The notes under the pieces were generated by a model, which saw only the letters and a list, made by a program, of their open reading frames with translations, did not search any database and had not been told where the DNA came from. 64,000 nucleotides of DNA from Marinobacter sp050379415 (GTDB taxonomy: Bacteria > Pseudomonadota > Gammaproteobacteria > Pseudomonadales > Oleiphilaceae), in assembly GCF_050379415.1 (NCBI RefSeq), contig NZ_JBNRLS010000002.1, forward strand, positions 310,001-374,000. Direction: 5' to 3'. This document shows, piece after piece, positions 25,970 to 34,464 of the stretch. The translations under genes were made by a program, and so were the position numbers. The stretch's first letter is position 1. Each line of letters starts with the position of its first letter.

Positions 25970-26332
25970 TCAGTAGGCCCGATACTTCGGGGACGAATCG
26001 TATTTAATGGTGGCTTGGTGGCTCGCTAGCCAATTGAGCAGATTGGAGATACCCAGAGCGTCATTGCCCGCACCGTCAAAGTCCAGCCCCAGCCCTTGGG
26101 CCGATTTCCTGACAACGTGGGCCTTGAGCCTGCGAAGCGGTTTTTCGGTCTTCTCCGGGTAACAGAATTCGAGCTCGAGGGTCTGGTTGAGACTTACATC
26201 GTCGAAATCGGTGGAAACAAAAACACCTCTGCGCGAGGCATTGCGTACGTGCCCGGTGGCAACGGGCATCCCGCGTTTATAGACCAGGATGGAAAGTTTA
26301 CCGGGGACGCGTTTGCTGAGCCTGTGTTCCAT
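25970..26332 (-). CDS. PilZ domain protein
   Basis: The 120-residue protein starts MEHRLSKRVPGKLSILVYKR, with the R-x-x-x-R type N-terminal element (RLSKR) of c-di-GMP-binding PilZ domains. It is followed by RNASRRGVFVSTD, which corresponds to the D/N-x-S-x-x-G motif with N and S kept. It probably binds cyclic di-GMP, but the target is unknown. It lies between malQ and the SDR gene without overlap. Confidence 0.75.
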   Translation of the reverse strand: MEHRLSKRVPGKLSILVYKRGMPVATGHVRNASRRGVFVSTDFDDVSLNQTLELEFCYPEKTEKPLRRLKAHVVRKSAQGLGLDFDGAGNDALGISNLLNWLASHQATIKYDSSPKYRAY

Positions 26333-26432
26333 TTTGTCCTCCCTGAACAGGTGCTACGTCTATCAAGAGCTGCCTGTTTTTTATACATCAACCCTTCCGG
26401 TTTCAGATTGACGCTGGTCAAGATATGACCAG

Positions 26433-27914
26433 TCAGAACCGAATTCGTTCATGCCGGGAGGTCACTTCCCGGATCTTTTCGGCAAGCTCATCCGAGCACT
26501 GTGACAGTTCCAGCTGCCAGACCCAGTTGCCCTCTACTGTGCCCGGAGTGTTGAACCGCGCCTCCGAGCCGAGCCCCAGAAAATCCTGCATCGGCACCAT
26601 CGCCAACCAACATACCGAGCGGAAAGCCGCCTCTACGATTGGCCAGGGCATCCCGGTGCCATCGGTGCCGAGGTACCGGTTTACATAGGTTCTGGTGTGA
26701 TCGTCCAGGCTCCGATACCAGCCAAGGCTGGTATCGTTGTCGTGGGTGCCGGTATACACAAGATCCCCGGGTTCGTGCCGGTGCAGCAGGTGCGGGTTAT
26801 CCGGGCTGCCATCGAACCCGAACTGGATAACGGTCATGCCGGGGAGCCGGAACTCCCGACGCAACTGCTCGACTTCATCACTGATGATGCCCAGGTTTTC
26901 CGCAACCAGTGGCAATCCGGGGAAACGTTTGAAGCACGCGTTCAGGAACTTGCGGCCCGGTCCCGCGACCCAATACCCGAACCGGGGTTCCGGTGTTGCA
27001 GCCGGAATCTCCCAGAACGATTCAAGACCTCGAAAGTGGTCAATCCGGATCAGGTCAAACAGCTGGCGCTGGCTTTCCAGCCGTTGTAACCACCACTGGT
27101 ATCCATCTTCTGCCATGGCATCCCAATCGTAGAGCGGATTACCCCAGTGCTGGCCGTATGGCGAAAAGTAATCCGGCGGCACACCGGCAACCACAGTGGG
27201 GTTGCCATCACCGTCCAGCTTGAACAGATGACGGTTGGCCCAGACATCGGCACTGTCGTGGGCGACAAAGATCGGAATATCGCCAAACAGCAGAACGCCG
27301 CGCTCGACAGCGTAGTCTCGTAAAGACTGCCACTGATGGTGGAACAGGAACTGCTCAAACCGGATGGCCTGAATTGATTCCGCATGTTCCCGAACGAATT
27401 GGGCAACCGCCTCGGGATGCCGGTCACGAAGTGGTGCCGGCCATTCGGGCCAGCTCATACCCGGTTGCGTCTCCCGGATACCACAGAAGATTGCGAAGTC
27501 GTCGAGCCAGTCAGCCTGCGCTGCACAGAATGCTTCGAAATCACGGTGGCGTAGCTGTCCTTCCCCGTCGAAAAAACGCCTTGCGGCCAGCTTCACCAGT
27601 GCCCGCTTGCTCCCGCCCACAGGGGGGGCGAGCTCATCCCGCCGTAACAGACCGAGCGTGACCAGTTCTGACAGGTCGATAAAGTCCGGATTACCGGCGT
27701 GGGCAGAGAGTGACTGGTACGGTGACAGATCACTATGGGTCGGCCCCACCGGCAAGGTCTGCCAGATGCTCAGACCACTCTTCGCCATGAAATCCACGAA
27801 GCGACGGGCGGTGGCGCCAAGAATTCCGTATTCCCCCTCAAGTGCCGTCGGGTGCAGCAAAACCCCCGCTCGACGTGCTTCGAAAAGACGTTGCGATATT
27901 TCCTCCGTGCTCAT
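26433..27914 (-). CDS. malQ: 4-alpha-glucanotransferase (amylomaltase) MalQ
   Basis: The 493-residue GH77 enzyme begins with RRAGVLLHPTALEGEYGILG. Catalytic residues are visible in FDLIRIDHFRGLESFWEIPA (nucleophile D), LVAENLGIISDEV (acid/base E) and YTGTHDNDTSLGWYR (third D). It transfers maltodextrin segments between glucans in the cytoplasm and supports glycogen turnover together with the phosphorylases here. Its ATG overlaps the GH57 stop by four bases. Confidence 0.93.
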   Translation of the reverse strand: MSTEEISQRLFEARRAGVLLHPTALEGEYGILGATARRFVDFMAKSGLSIWQTLPVGPTHSDLSPYQSLSAHAGNPDFIDLSELVTLGLLRRDELAPPVGGSKRALVKLAARRFFDGEGQLRHRDFEAFCAAQADWLDDFAIFCGIRETQPGMSWPEWPAPLRDRHPEAVAQFVREHAESIQAIRFEQFLFHHQWQSLRDYAVERGVLLFGDIPIFVAHDSADVWANRHLFKLDGDGNPTVVAGVPPDYFSPYGQHWGNPLYDWDAMAEDGYQWWLQRLESQRQLFDLIRIDHFRGLESFWEIPAATPEPRFGYWVAGPGRKFLNACFKRFPGLPLVAENLGIISDEVEQLRREFRLPGMTVIQFGFDGSPDNPHLLHRHEPGDLVYTGTHDNDTSLGWYRSLDDHTRTYVNRYLGTDGTGMPWPIVEAAFRSVCWLAMVPMQDFLGLGSEARFNTPGTVEGNWVWQLELSQCSDELAEKIREVTSRHERIRF

Positions 27915-29641
27915 GGCGCCTCAGCATCTTTGTCGTGGCCCGGCCGCATGGCTCCGCCGCGAGCCGGTTCCCCGCCACCCTGGCTTAGTTGCTGGAACAC
28001 CGATGGGGGTGCCGGATAGCCAATGCGTTCATACAGATTGACCAGGTGCCGCCGGTACAGGCGCTCGAAGTCCTGGACGATCTGTGCGGGGTTGTAATCC
28101 CCGAACCACCAGAACCAGTCAGACCCCTCACACAAGGCGAGCTGACGCTGGGCAGCCAGCTTCTCCTCGGAGTTCAGGCTGCCGTTATCCATGACGCGGT
28201 CATAATGGGTTTTTGCCTCGCACAGCAGGTCCCAGGCACGGTTCTTGTCGGGATCCCCGATCCAGGTGGAAAAGGTCCCATAGATCCAGCTCCCGGCGAC
28301 GAGATGAGGCAGTTGCACCGGTTCGGCGACCGGTTGTTCAAGCACTTCACTGTAGGTCGCCAGCCTGAGCCGTGGGTGATCTTCAAGAACTGTATAAAGC
28401 CGGTCGAGGAAATGGATGCCGTTCTCCGGGTAATATTCCCAGGCATTTTCACCATCGAGAATCACGGAAATGACCGGTCGTGGTTTGCCTTTGGCATGGC
28501 CGGCAATGTTTTCCATGTGGTGTACCAGGTCTCCGACCGCGTCCTCGGCGTGCCAGTCGGCATAACTGAATCCGATCAGGTCGGAAAGGCCGTCGTCACG
28601 GAAAAAAACCGTTACGTCAGTATCGCCGAAGCGGAAGGGCTGATGAATGCCTGCCTGCTCGGGCAGGTCACCGCTCTCGCGGGCCAGGTTCATGCTGTTG
28701 TTGATGACAGAATCGCCACTGGCTGTCCACTGGAACCCGTGTTTGCCGAGCTCGGCCAGCGTTGCCTGGCTCAGGCCACCCTCGGACGCCCAGCACCCTC
28801 GCGGATCGATTTCGAAGAACCGTTTGAAGGTTTCCCGGGCCTGCTGCAATTGCCAACTCGCCCGCAACTCTCCTCCCGGATAACGGGAGTGTGAGGGTAA
28901 GACAATGTCCGGCATGGCCTCCCGGGCCGATTCCAGATCCAGCAGCAGAGGCAGGATCGGATGGGTATAGGGGCTGACAGAGAGCTCCGCCTGGCCGTTC
29001 TTCGCCAGATGCCGGTAACGCGGGCCGATTCCGGCCATCACTTCGAATATCACATCCAGGAGTGCAATCCGGTCCTCCCGGGTGAACCCGGCCGCTTTTT
29101 CCTGGAGGCTCTGGATACAGTCGTTACGCTGGCGCACCGTCTCGCCCATCCAACCCAGGTGGTACCAGACCAGCAGATCGGTCAGGAAGGTGGGCGAGAT
29201 GTAGCGTTGGATGTCCGGTTTGGAGCGGTAGAACTCCGCCAGGTCAGCGAGGCGGGCATAAGCAGGAAAGCGCTTGATAATCCGGTCCGGGTTGGCCCTC
29301 AGGGCCTTGTTCATAAGGTCCTGGAATGCCGGGCTGCCGGTCTCGGGCAGCGTTTCGGAAACCAGTGCCGCCAGGAGTGGATCGCCGATGGATCCAGCCC
29401 CGTGCCGCCAACGCTCGATCTGTACCAGATAGGTTTCAATCTGCTCCAGCAACACCGGCGCAAAATTCACCACGGCCCGGGCCTGCGGGTGCGCCTCCAG
29501 GTGTGCGGCCATATCGCTGTAATCCTTGATGGCATGGAGGTACACCCACGGAAACAGGAATTGGCCGGTTTTCAGGTCCTGGTATCCCGGCTGGTGCATG
29601 TGCCAGCACAGCACCACCGGCGTTTTTGCGTCAGAGGCCAT
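27911..29641 (-). CDS. Glycoside hydrolase family 57 protein (alpha-glucan processing)
   Basis: The 576-residue protein begins VVLCWHMHQPGYQDLKTG, the first GH57 conserved region. The nucleophile glutamate is in GCWASEGGLSQA, and a catalytic aspartate is probably in the FFRDDGLSDLIGFSYADW segment. Family 57 includes alpha-amylases, 4-alpha-glucanotransferases and branching enzymes. Because GlgB and MalQ are already present, hydrolysis or debranching of glycogen is likely, but that is inference. It overlaps glgC by 11 bases. Confidence 0.87.
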   Translation of the reverse strand: MASDAKTPVVLCWHMHQPGYQDLKTGQFLFPWVYLHAIKDYSDMAAHLEAHPQARAVVNFAPVLLEQIETYLVQIERWRHGAGSIGDPLLAALVSETLPETGSPAFQDLMNKALRANPDRIIKRFPAYARLADLAEFYRSKPDIQRYISPTFLTDLLVWYHLGWMGETVRQRNDCIQSLQEKAAGFTREDRIALLDVIFEVMAGIGPRYRHLAKNGQAELSVSPYTHPILPLLLDLESAREAMPDIVLPSHSRYPGGELRASWQLQQARETFKRFFEIDPRGCWASEGGLSQATLAELGKHGFQWTASGDSVINNSMNLARESGDLPEQAGIHQPFRFGDTDVTVFFRDDGLSDLIGFSYADWHAEDAVGDLVHHMENIAGHAKGKPRPVISVILDGENAWEYYPENGIHFLDRLYTVLEDHPRLRLATYSEVLEQPVAEPVQLPHLVAGSWIYGTFSTWIGDPDKNRAWDLLCEAKTHYDRVMDNGSLNSEEKLAAQRQLALCEGSDWFWWFGDYNPAQIVQDFERLYRRHLVNLYERIGYPAPPSVFQQLSQGGGEPARGGAMRPGHDKDAEAP

Positions 29642-30896
29642 GGGGATAGTCCTGCCCGAGCATCTCGGGTGTCACCAGAACAACGCCTTTGGGGGAAACG
29701 TGGAAACGCTTGCGATCCTCTTCTTCGTCAAAGCCGATCTGAGTGCCTTCCGGGATCTTGCAGCCACGATCGATCAGGGCTCGCCGGATTTTGCAATTCC
29801 GCCCGATATCAACGTCCGGATAGATCACCGAATCAGATACCTCGCTGAACGAGTGCACCTTCACCTGTGAGAACAGCAACGAATGCCGCACCATGGCTCC
29901 AGAGACGATACAGCCCCCGGCAACCATGGAATCCACCGCAGTACCCCGTCGGTTCTCATCGTCAAAGACGAACTTGGCGGGAGGCAACTGCTCCTGATAG
30001 GTCCAGATCGGCCAATTGGAATCGTAGAGGTTCAGTTCAGGGCTCACACCGATCAGCTCCAGGTTAGCCTGCCAGAGGGAATCGATGGTCCCCACGTCAC
30101 GCCAGTAAGCAGGCCCATTCTGCCTCGGGTCCCGGAACGGGAACGCCATGACTCGTAAACGCCGGATCACGGACGGAATAACATCCTTGCCGAAATCGTG
30201 GGAGGATGTACCCTGCGACTGATGATCCCGGATCAGTTCCTCAAACAGGATCCGCGTGCTGAATACGTAAATGCCCATTGAGGCCAGCGCCTTGCCCGGC
30301 TTGCCGGGCAAGGGCTGCGGATTCTCGGGCTTCTCTTCAAACTCCCTGATCCTCATCTCCTCATCCACATCCATGACCCCGAAGGCCGAGGCTTCCTCAA
30401 TGGGCACCTCGATACAACCAACGGTGATGTCCGCCTCGCTTTCCACATGAGCGGCCAGCATGGTGCCGTAATCCATCTTGTAGATGTGATCGCCGGCCAG
30501 AATCAGGACATATTCAGGATGGTGGCTGCGAATGATGTCGAGGTTCTGCAGCACGGCATCGGCGGTGCCCTCGTACCAGGACGTTTCGATCCGCTGTTGT
30601 GCCGGCAACAGTTCCACGAACTCGTCGAGTTCTCCCCGGAGGAACCCCCAGCCGCGCTGGATGTGGCGGATCAGCGAGTGGGATTTGTACTGGGTGATCA
30701 CACCGACCTGCCCTATGCCCGAATTGATGCAGTTGGACAGTGGGAAATCGATGATCCGGAACTTCCCGCCGAAAGGCACGGCGGGCTTGGCACGCCACTT
30801 GGTGAGATCGTAAAGCCGCGAGCCCCTTCCCCCGGCAAGCACCAGGGCGAGCGTCTGGCGAGTGATGCGACTGACAAAACGTTTGGCCGTATGCAT
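29631..30896 (-). CDS. glgC: Glucose-1-phosphate adenylyltransferase GlgC
   Basis: The 421-residue protein has the nucleotide-binding motif LVLAGGRGSRLYDLT, then KPAVPFGGKFRIIDFPLSN (activator/substrate region) and ILAGDHIYKMDYG. The C-terminal part is a left-handed beta-helix with hexapeptide-like repeats (VIYPDVDIGRNCKIRRALID). It makes ADP-glucose from ATP and glucose-1-phosphate, the committed step of glycogen synthesis. It starts the minus-strand group and faces glgB across a 194-base region. Confidence 0.95.
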   Translation of the reverse strand: MHTAKRFVSRITRQTLALVLAGGRGSRLYDLTKWRAKPAVPFGGKFRIIDFPLSNCINSGIGQVGVITQYKSHSLIRHIQRGWGFLRGELDEFVELLPAQQRIETSWYEGTADAVLQNLDIIRSHHPEYVLILAGDHIYKMDYGTMLAAHVESEADITVGCIEVPIEEASAFGVMDVDEEMRIREFEEKPENPQPLPGKPGKALASMGIYVFSTRILFEELIRDHQSQGTSSHDFGKDVIPSVIRRLRVMAFPFRDPRQNGPAYWRDVGTIDSLWQANLELIGVSPELNLYDSNWPIWTYQEQLPPAKFVFDDENRRGTAVDSMVAGGCIVSGAMVRHSLLFSQVKVHSFSEVSDSVIYPDVDIGRNCKIRRALIDRGCKIPEGTQIGFDEEEDRKRFHVSPKGVVLVTPEMLGQDYPHGL

Positions 30897-30909
30897 GAAT
30901 CCTTCCCTG

Positions 30910-30925
30910 CAAACCGATTGGTTTG
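30910..30925. promoter_or_regulatory. Candidate operator upstream of glgC
   Basis: CAAACC and GGTTTG flank GATT, 14 bases before the glgC start. The symmetry resembles LacI-family operators, although those usually have a central CG. It lies where a bound repressor would block transcription or translation start of glgC. Confidence 0.35.
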
Positions 30926-31032
30926 ATGCTCACTGCCGAGCGCCTTTACACGCATCGACAGACTTCGTACCGCCGTAATAATATTAGAACAGTATCACGG
31001 GATTATGACGTAGAATTGTTACAGGTCATTTT

Positions 31033-31056
31033 TTGAACGCGCGTATGGGCGTTCAA
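31033..31056 (+). promoter_or_regulatory. Inverted repeat in the glgB leader
   Basis: TTGAACGC (31033-31040) and GCGTTCAA (31049-31056) are separated by eight bases, 35 bases before the glgB start. It may form an RNA hairpin or be a DNA operator. It is not followed by a T-run. Confidence 0.35.
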
Positions 31057-31090
31057 TACCCGGGAACCCGATAAGGAAGAAGCGCGGACT

Positions 31091-32977
31091 ATGGAAAGCC
31101 CCACCCTGAGCGATTTCGATTTATACCTTTTCGGCGAAGGGCGCCACTGGCACATCTACAATGTGCTGGGAGCCCATATCCAGACCCGGAACGGTACCGA
31201 GGGTGTCCGGTTCGCAGTCTGGGCACCCAATGCAACCGCTGTAAGCGTGGTCGGTGACTTCAATGACTGGACTCCCGGGCACCACCCCATGACTGTTCAC
31301 GGGGCCTCCGGCGTCTGGTCGGTGTTCATCCCGGGTACCGGCGCCGGCAGCCAGTACAAGTTCGCCATTACCACCCGGTCCGGCAAGCAAGTTTTCAAGA
31401 CCGATCCCTACGGGCAATTTTTCGAGCTTCGCCCCTCCAATGCGGCCGTGGTTATGCAACGCGGGAGTTTCAGTTGGGGCGATGGTGACTGGCTGTCCCG
31501 GCGCAGCAAGTGGGCCTGGCACAAGTCTCCGGTCTCCGTTTACGAAGTGCATGCCGCTTCCTGGCAACACCATGGCTCCGGCCGTTGGCTGACCTATCGG
31601 GAACTGGCCGACCAGCTGATTCCCTATGTCCGGGAGCAGGGCTTCACCCACATTGAGCTGCTGCCCGTTACCGAACATCCACTGGATGAATCCTGGGGTT
31701 ACCAGACCACCGGCTACTACGCGCCCACCAGTCGCTTCGGCACACCCGACGATCTGCGTTACCTGGTTGATCAATGCCATCGCAACGATATTGGTGTCAT
31801 TCTGGACTGGGTGCCCGGCCACTTTCCCGAAGATGAGCACGCCCTGGCAAAATTCGACGGTACCGCCCTCTACGAACATGAGGACCCGCGCCGGGGCCAG
31901 CATAAGGACTGGGGTACCCTGATCTACAATTACGGTCGACATGAGGTACGGAATTTTCTGATTGGCAGTGCCCTGTACTGGCTCGACACCTTTCACATGG
32001 ACGGCCTGAGGGTGGATGCGGTTGCCTCCATGCTCTATCTCAACTACTCCCGGAATCCCGGCGAATGGCTTCCTAACATTCATGGCGGCCATGAAAACCT
32101 TGAGGCCATCGACTTTCTGAAAAGCCTGAACCAGATCTGCCAGAGCCGGTTTCCGGGCACACTGGTGGTAGCCGAGGAATCCACCTCCTGGCCCCGGGTG
32201 ACTCGCCCACCGGAAATCGGAGGCCTGGGATTCAACCTGAAGTGGAACATGGGCTGGATGCACGATTCACTGGAATACCTGCAGCAGGATCCCATTTATC
32301 GCCAGTACCACCACGACAAGCTCACGTTCGGCCTGCTGTATGCGTTCTCCGAGAACTTCATGCTGCCGCTCTCTCACGATGAGGTGGTCCACGGTAAGGC
32401 CAGCCTGCTGAACAAGATGCCCGGTGACGACTGGCAGCAACGAGCCAATCTGCGCCTGCTGTTCAGCTTCCAGTTTACCTACCCTGGCTGCAAGTTACTC
32501 TTCATGGGCGGGGAATTCGGACAGCGCCGGGAATGGAGCGAATCCCGGGAGCTGGACTGGTTCCTTCTGCAATATCCCGAGCACCGGGGTCTCCAGAAAC
32601 TGGTGCAGGACCTGAATGGACTCTACCGGCGGGAGCCTTCTCTGCACGCCCGCGATTACTACGGCGATGGCTTCGAATGGATCGACTGCCACGATTCACC
32701 CCAGTCGATCATCAGCTACCTGCGCCGAGGAGAAAACGAAGTCACGGTGGTGGTGATCAACTTCACTCCGATGCCCCGGTACGGGTACCGGATTGGCGTT
32801 CCGTGCGGCGGACGCTGGGTGGAGGTGCTGAACTCGGACTCGGAATACTACGGAGGGAGTAACGTCGGAAATCCATACGGTCTGGAAGCCCGCGAGGTCC
32901 CCTGGATGGATCGCCCCTACTCCCTGGAACTCACGCTGCCGCCCCTGGCAGCCGTTGTTCTCAGGCCGGAGTCATGA
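31091..32977 (+). CDS. glgB: 1,4-alpha-glucan branching enzyme GlgB
   Basis: The 628-residue GH13 protein has an N-terminal CBM48 domain (GVRFAVWAPNATAVSVVGDFN). The catalytic motifs are DTFHMDGLRVDAVASMLYL (nucleophile D), LVVAEESTSWP (E) and LPLSHDEVVHG (D). It introduces alpha-1,6 branches into glycogen. It is slightly short of the E. coli enzyme because it lacks the extra N-terminal domain. It overlaps glgA by four bases (ATGA). Confidence 0.95.
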   Translation: MESPTLSDFDLYLFGEGRHWHIYNVLGAHIQTRNGTEGVRFAVWAPNATAVSVVGDFNDWTPGHHPMTVHGASGVWSVFIPGTGAGSQYKFAITTRSGKQVFKTDPYGQFFELRPSNAAVVMQRGSFSWGDGDWLSRRSKWAWHKSPVSVYEVHAASWQHHGSGRWLTYRELADQLIPYVREQGFTHIELLPVTEHPLDESWGYQTTGYYAPTSRFGTPDDLRYLVDQCHRNDIGVILDWVPGHFPEDEHALAKFDGTALYEHEDPRRGQHKDWGTLIYNYGRHEVRNFLIGSALYWLDTFHMDGLRVDAVASMLYLNYSRNPGEWLPNIHGGHENLEAIDFLKSLNQICQSRFPGTLVVAEESTSWPRVTRPPEIGGLGFNLKWNMGWMHDSLEYLQQDPIYRQYHHDKLTFGLLYAFSENFMLPLSHDEVVHGKASLLNKMPGDDWQQRANLRLLFSFQFTYPGCKLLFMGGEFGQRREWSESRELDWFLLQYPEHRGLQKLVQDLNGLYRREPSLHARDYYGDGFEWIDCHDSPQSIISYLRRGENEVTVVVINFTPMPRYGYRIGVPCGGRWVEVLNSDSEYYGGSNVGNPYGLEAREVPWMDRPYSLELTLPPLAAVVLRPES

Positions 32978-34431
32978 AACGGGTTCTTTTTGTTACCAGT
33001 GAAGTCTATCCGGTGATCAAGACCGGGGGGCTTGGGGATGTCTCTGCCAGCCTGCCCGAGGCCCTGAGCCGGCAGGACTGTGATATCCAGATACTGCTGC
33101 CTGGCTACCCGGCGGCACTGGAGGCCGCGCGAACCGCCGGCAGTCGACGCAAGGCGAGACTGAGCATTGGCCAGTATCACGTTACGCTCTGGCGGACCCG
33201 GCTGCCCGGAACCGCCGTCAGCCTCTGGCTGGTGGACTGCCCCGCGCTCTTTGACCGTCCGGGCAATCCTTACCAGAACGAGGAAGGTGAGGACTGGTGG
33301 GACAACGCCTACCGGTACCAGCTGTTCTGCCGGGTCGCAGCGATGATGGCGAGCGGCCAGCTGGGGCTCGGCTGGGCACCGGACATCGTGCACTGCAATG
33401 ACTGGCAGTCCGCCCTGGTGCCTGTTTTCCTGGATCATCTGCCCAAGCGGCCAGGCACCGTCTTCACCATTCATAACCTGGCGTACCAGGGCCTGTTTTC
33501 CCAGGAGACTTTCCGGGCTATGGGGCTGCCGGATTCACTCTGGCGTTTTGATCGCCTGGAGTTCCATGACCAGCTGTCCTTCATCAAGGGCGGGCTGGTT
33601 TACGCTGACAGGATCACCACGGTCAGTCCCACTTATGCCCGCGAGATCCAGACCCCGGAGTTCGGGTGCGGTCTGGATGGCCTGTTGAGATACCGCTCTG
33701 ATCGCCTCTCCGGAATCCTGAACGGCATCGACACCCGGATCTGGAATTCCTCGGATGACCGGTATCTCGACTTTCACTACGGGCCGGACAGTCTCAGCAA
33801 CAAGAGCCAATGCAAGGCCAGGCTCCAGCAACAGCTGGGACTGGATGTCAACGGCGCGCCCCTGTTCGGGTCCATCGGACGGCTGGTGGAGCAGAAAGGT
33901 ATCGATTGGCTGCTGGCCGTCATCCCGCCCCTGCTTGAAAAAGGTTGCCAGTTTGCCATTCTCGGTTCAGGGGAAGCTCGATATACCGATCCTCTCCGGG
34001 CCCTGGCAAGGGAGCATCCCGGGCAAGTGTCCCTTACCGTGGGCTATGACGAGCCACTGGCCCACAGGATCACCGCCGGTGCGGACATGTTCCTGATGCC
34101 CTCCCGCTTCGAACCCTGCGGTCTCAATCAGATGTTCAGTCTGCGCTATGGCACGATCCCGGTTGTCCATGCGGTCGGCGGCCTGAAGGATACCGTCGTG
34201 GATCCTGGCCAGGCTGCTGGCAGCCGGGCCACCGGCTTCTGTTTTGAGCGATCCAATGCGGATGCGTTCCTGCACGCAATCGACCGGGCGCTGGAGTACT
34301 ACAGTAACCGCAAGCAGTGGCGGCACCTGCAACGCAACGGCATGGCAGGTGATTATTCCTGGAAGTACCGGGCTCGCGAGTATCTGGCCCTGTACCAGTC
34401 GATTCTGACCGAGCAATGCAAACGAAACTGA
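32974..34431 (+). CDS. glgA: Glycogen synthase GlgA
   Basis: The 485-residue GT5 protein has the ADP-glucose binding motif VIKTGGLGDVSASLPEAL near residue 15 and the C-terminal FLMPSRFEPCGLNQMFSLRYG with the catalytic glutamate. It elongates alpha-1,4-glucan from ADP-glucose made by GlgC. It sits between glgB and the second phosphorylase in a plus-strand operon. Confidence 0.95.
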   Translation: MKRVLFVTSEVYPVIKTGGLGDVSASLPEALSRQDCDIQILLPGYPAALEAARTAGSRRKARLSIGQYHVTLWRTRLPGTAVSLWLVDCPALFDRPGNPYQNEEGEDWWDNAYRYQLFCRVAAMMASGQLGLGWAPDIVHCNDWQSALVPVFLDHLPKRPGTVFTIHNLAYQGLFSQETFRAMGLPDSLWRFDRLEFHDQLSFIKGGLVYADRITTVSPTYAREIQTPEFGCGLDGLLRYRSDRLSGILNGIDTRIWNSSDDRYLDFHYGPDSLSNKSQCKARLQQQLGLDVNGAPLFGSIGRLVEQKGIDWLLAVIPPLLEKGCQFAILGSGEARYTDPLRALAREHPGQVSLTVGYDEPLAHRITAGADMFLMPSRFEPCGLNQMFSLRYGTIPVVHAVGGLKDTVVDPGQAAGSRATGFCFERSNADAFLHAIDRALEYYSNRKQWRHLQRNGMAGDYSWKYRAREYLALYQSILTEQCKRN

Positions 34432-34464
34432 CGGCAAGGCAGCAGGTTCCTTTTCAGGAGAACA

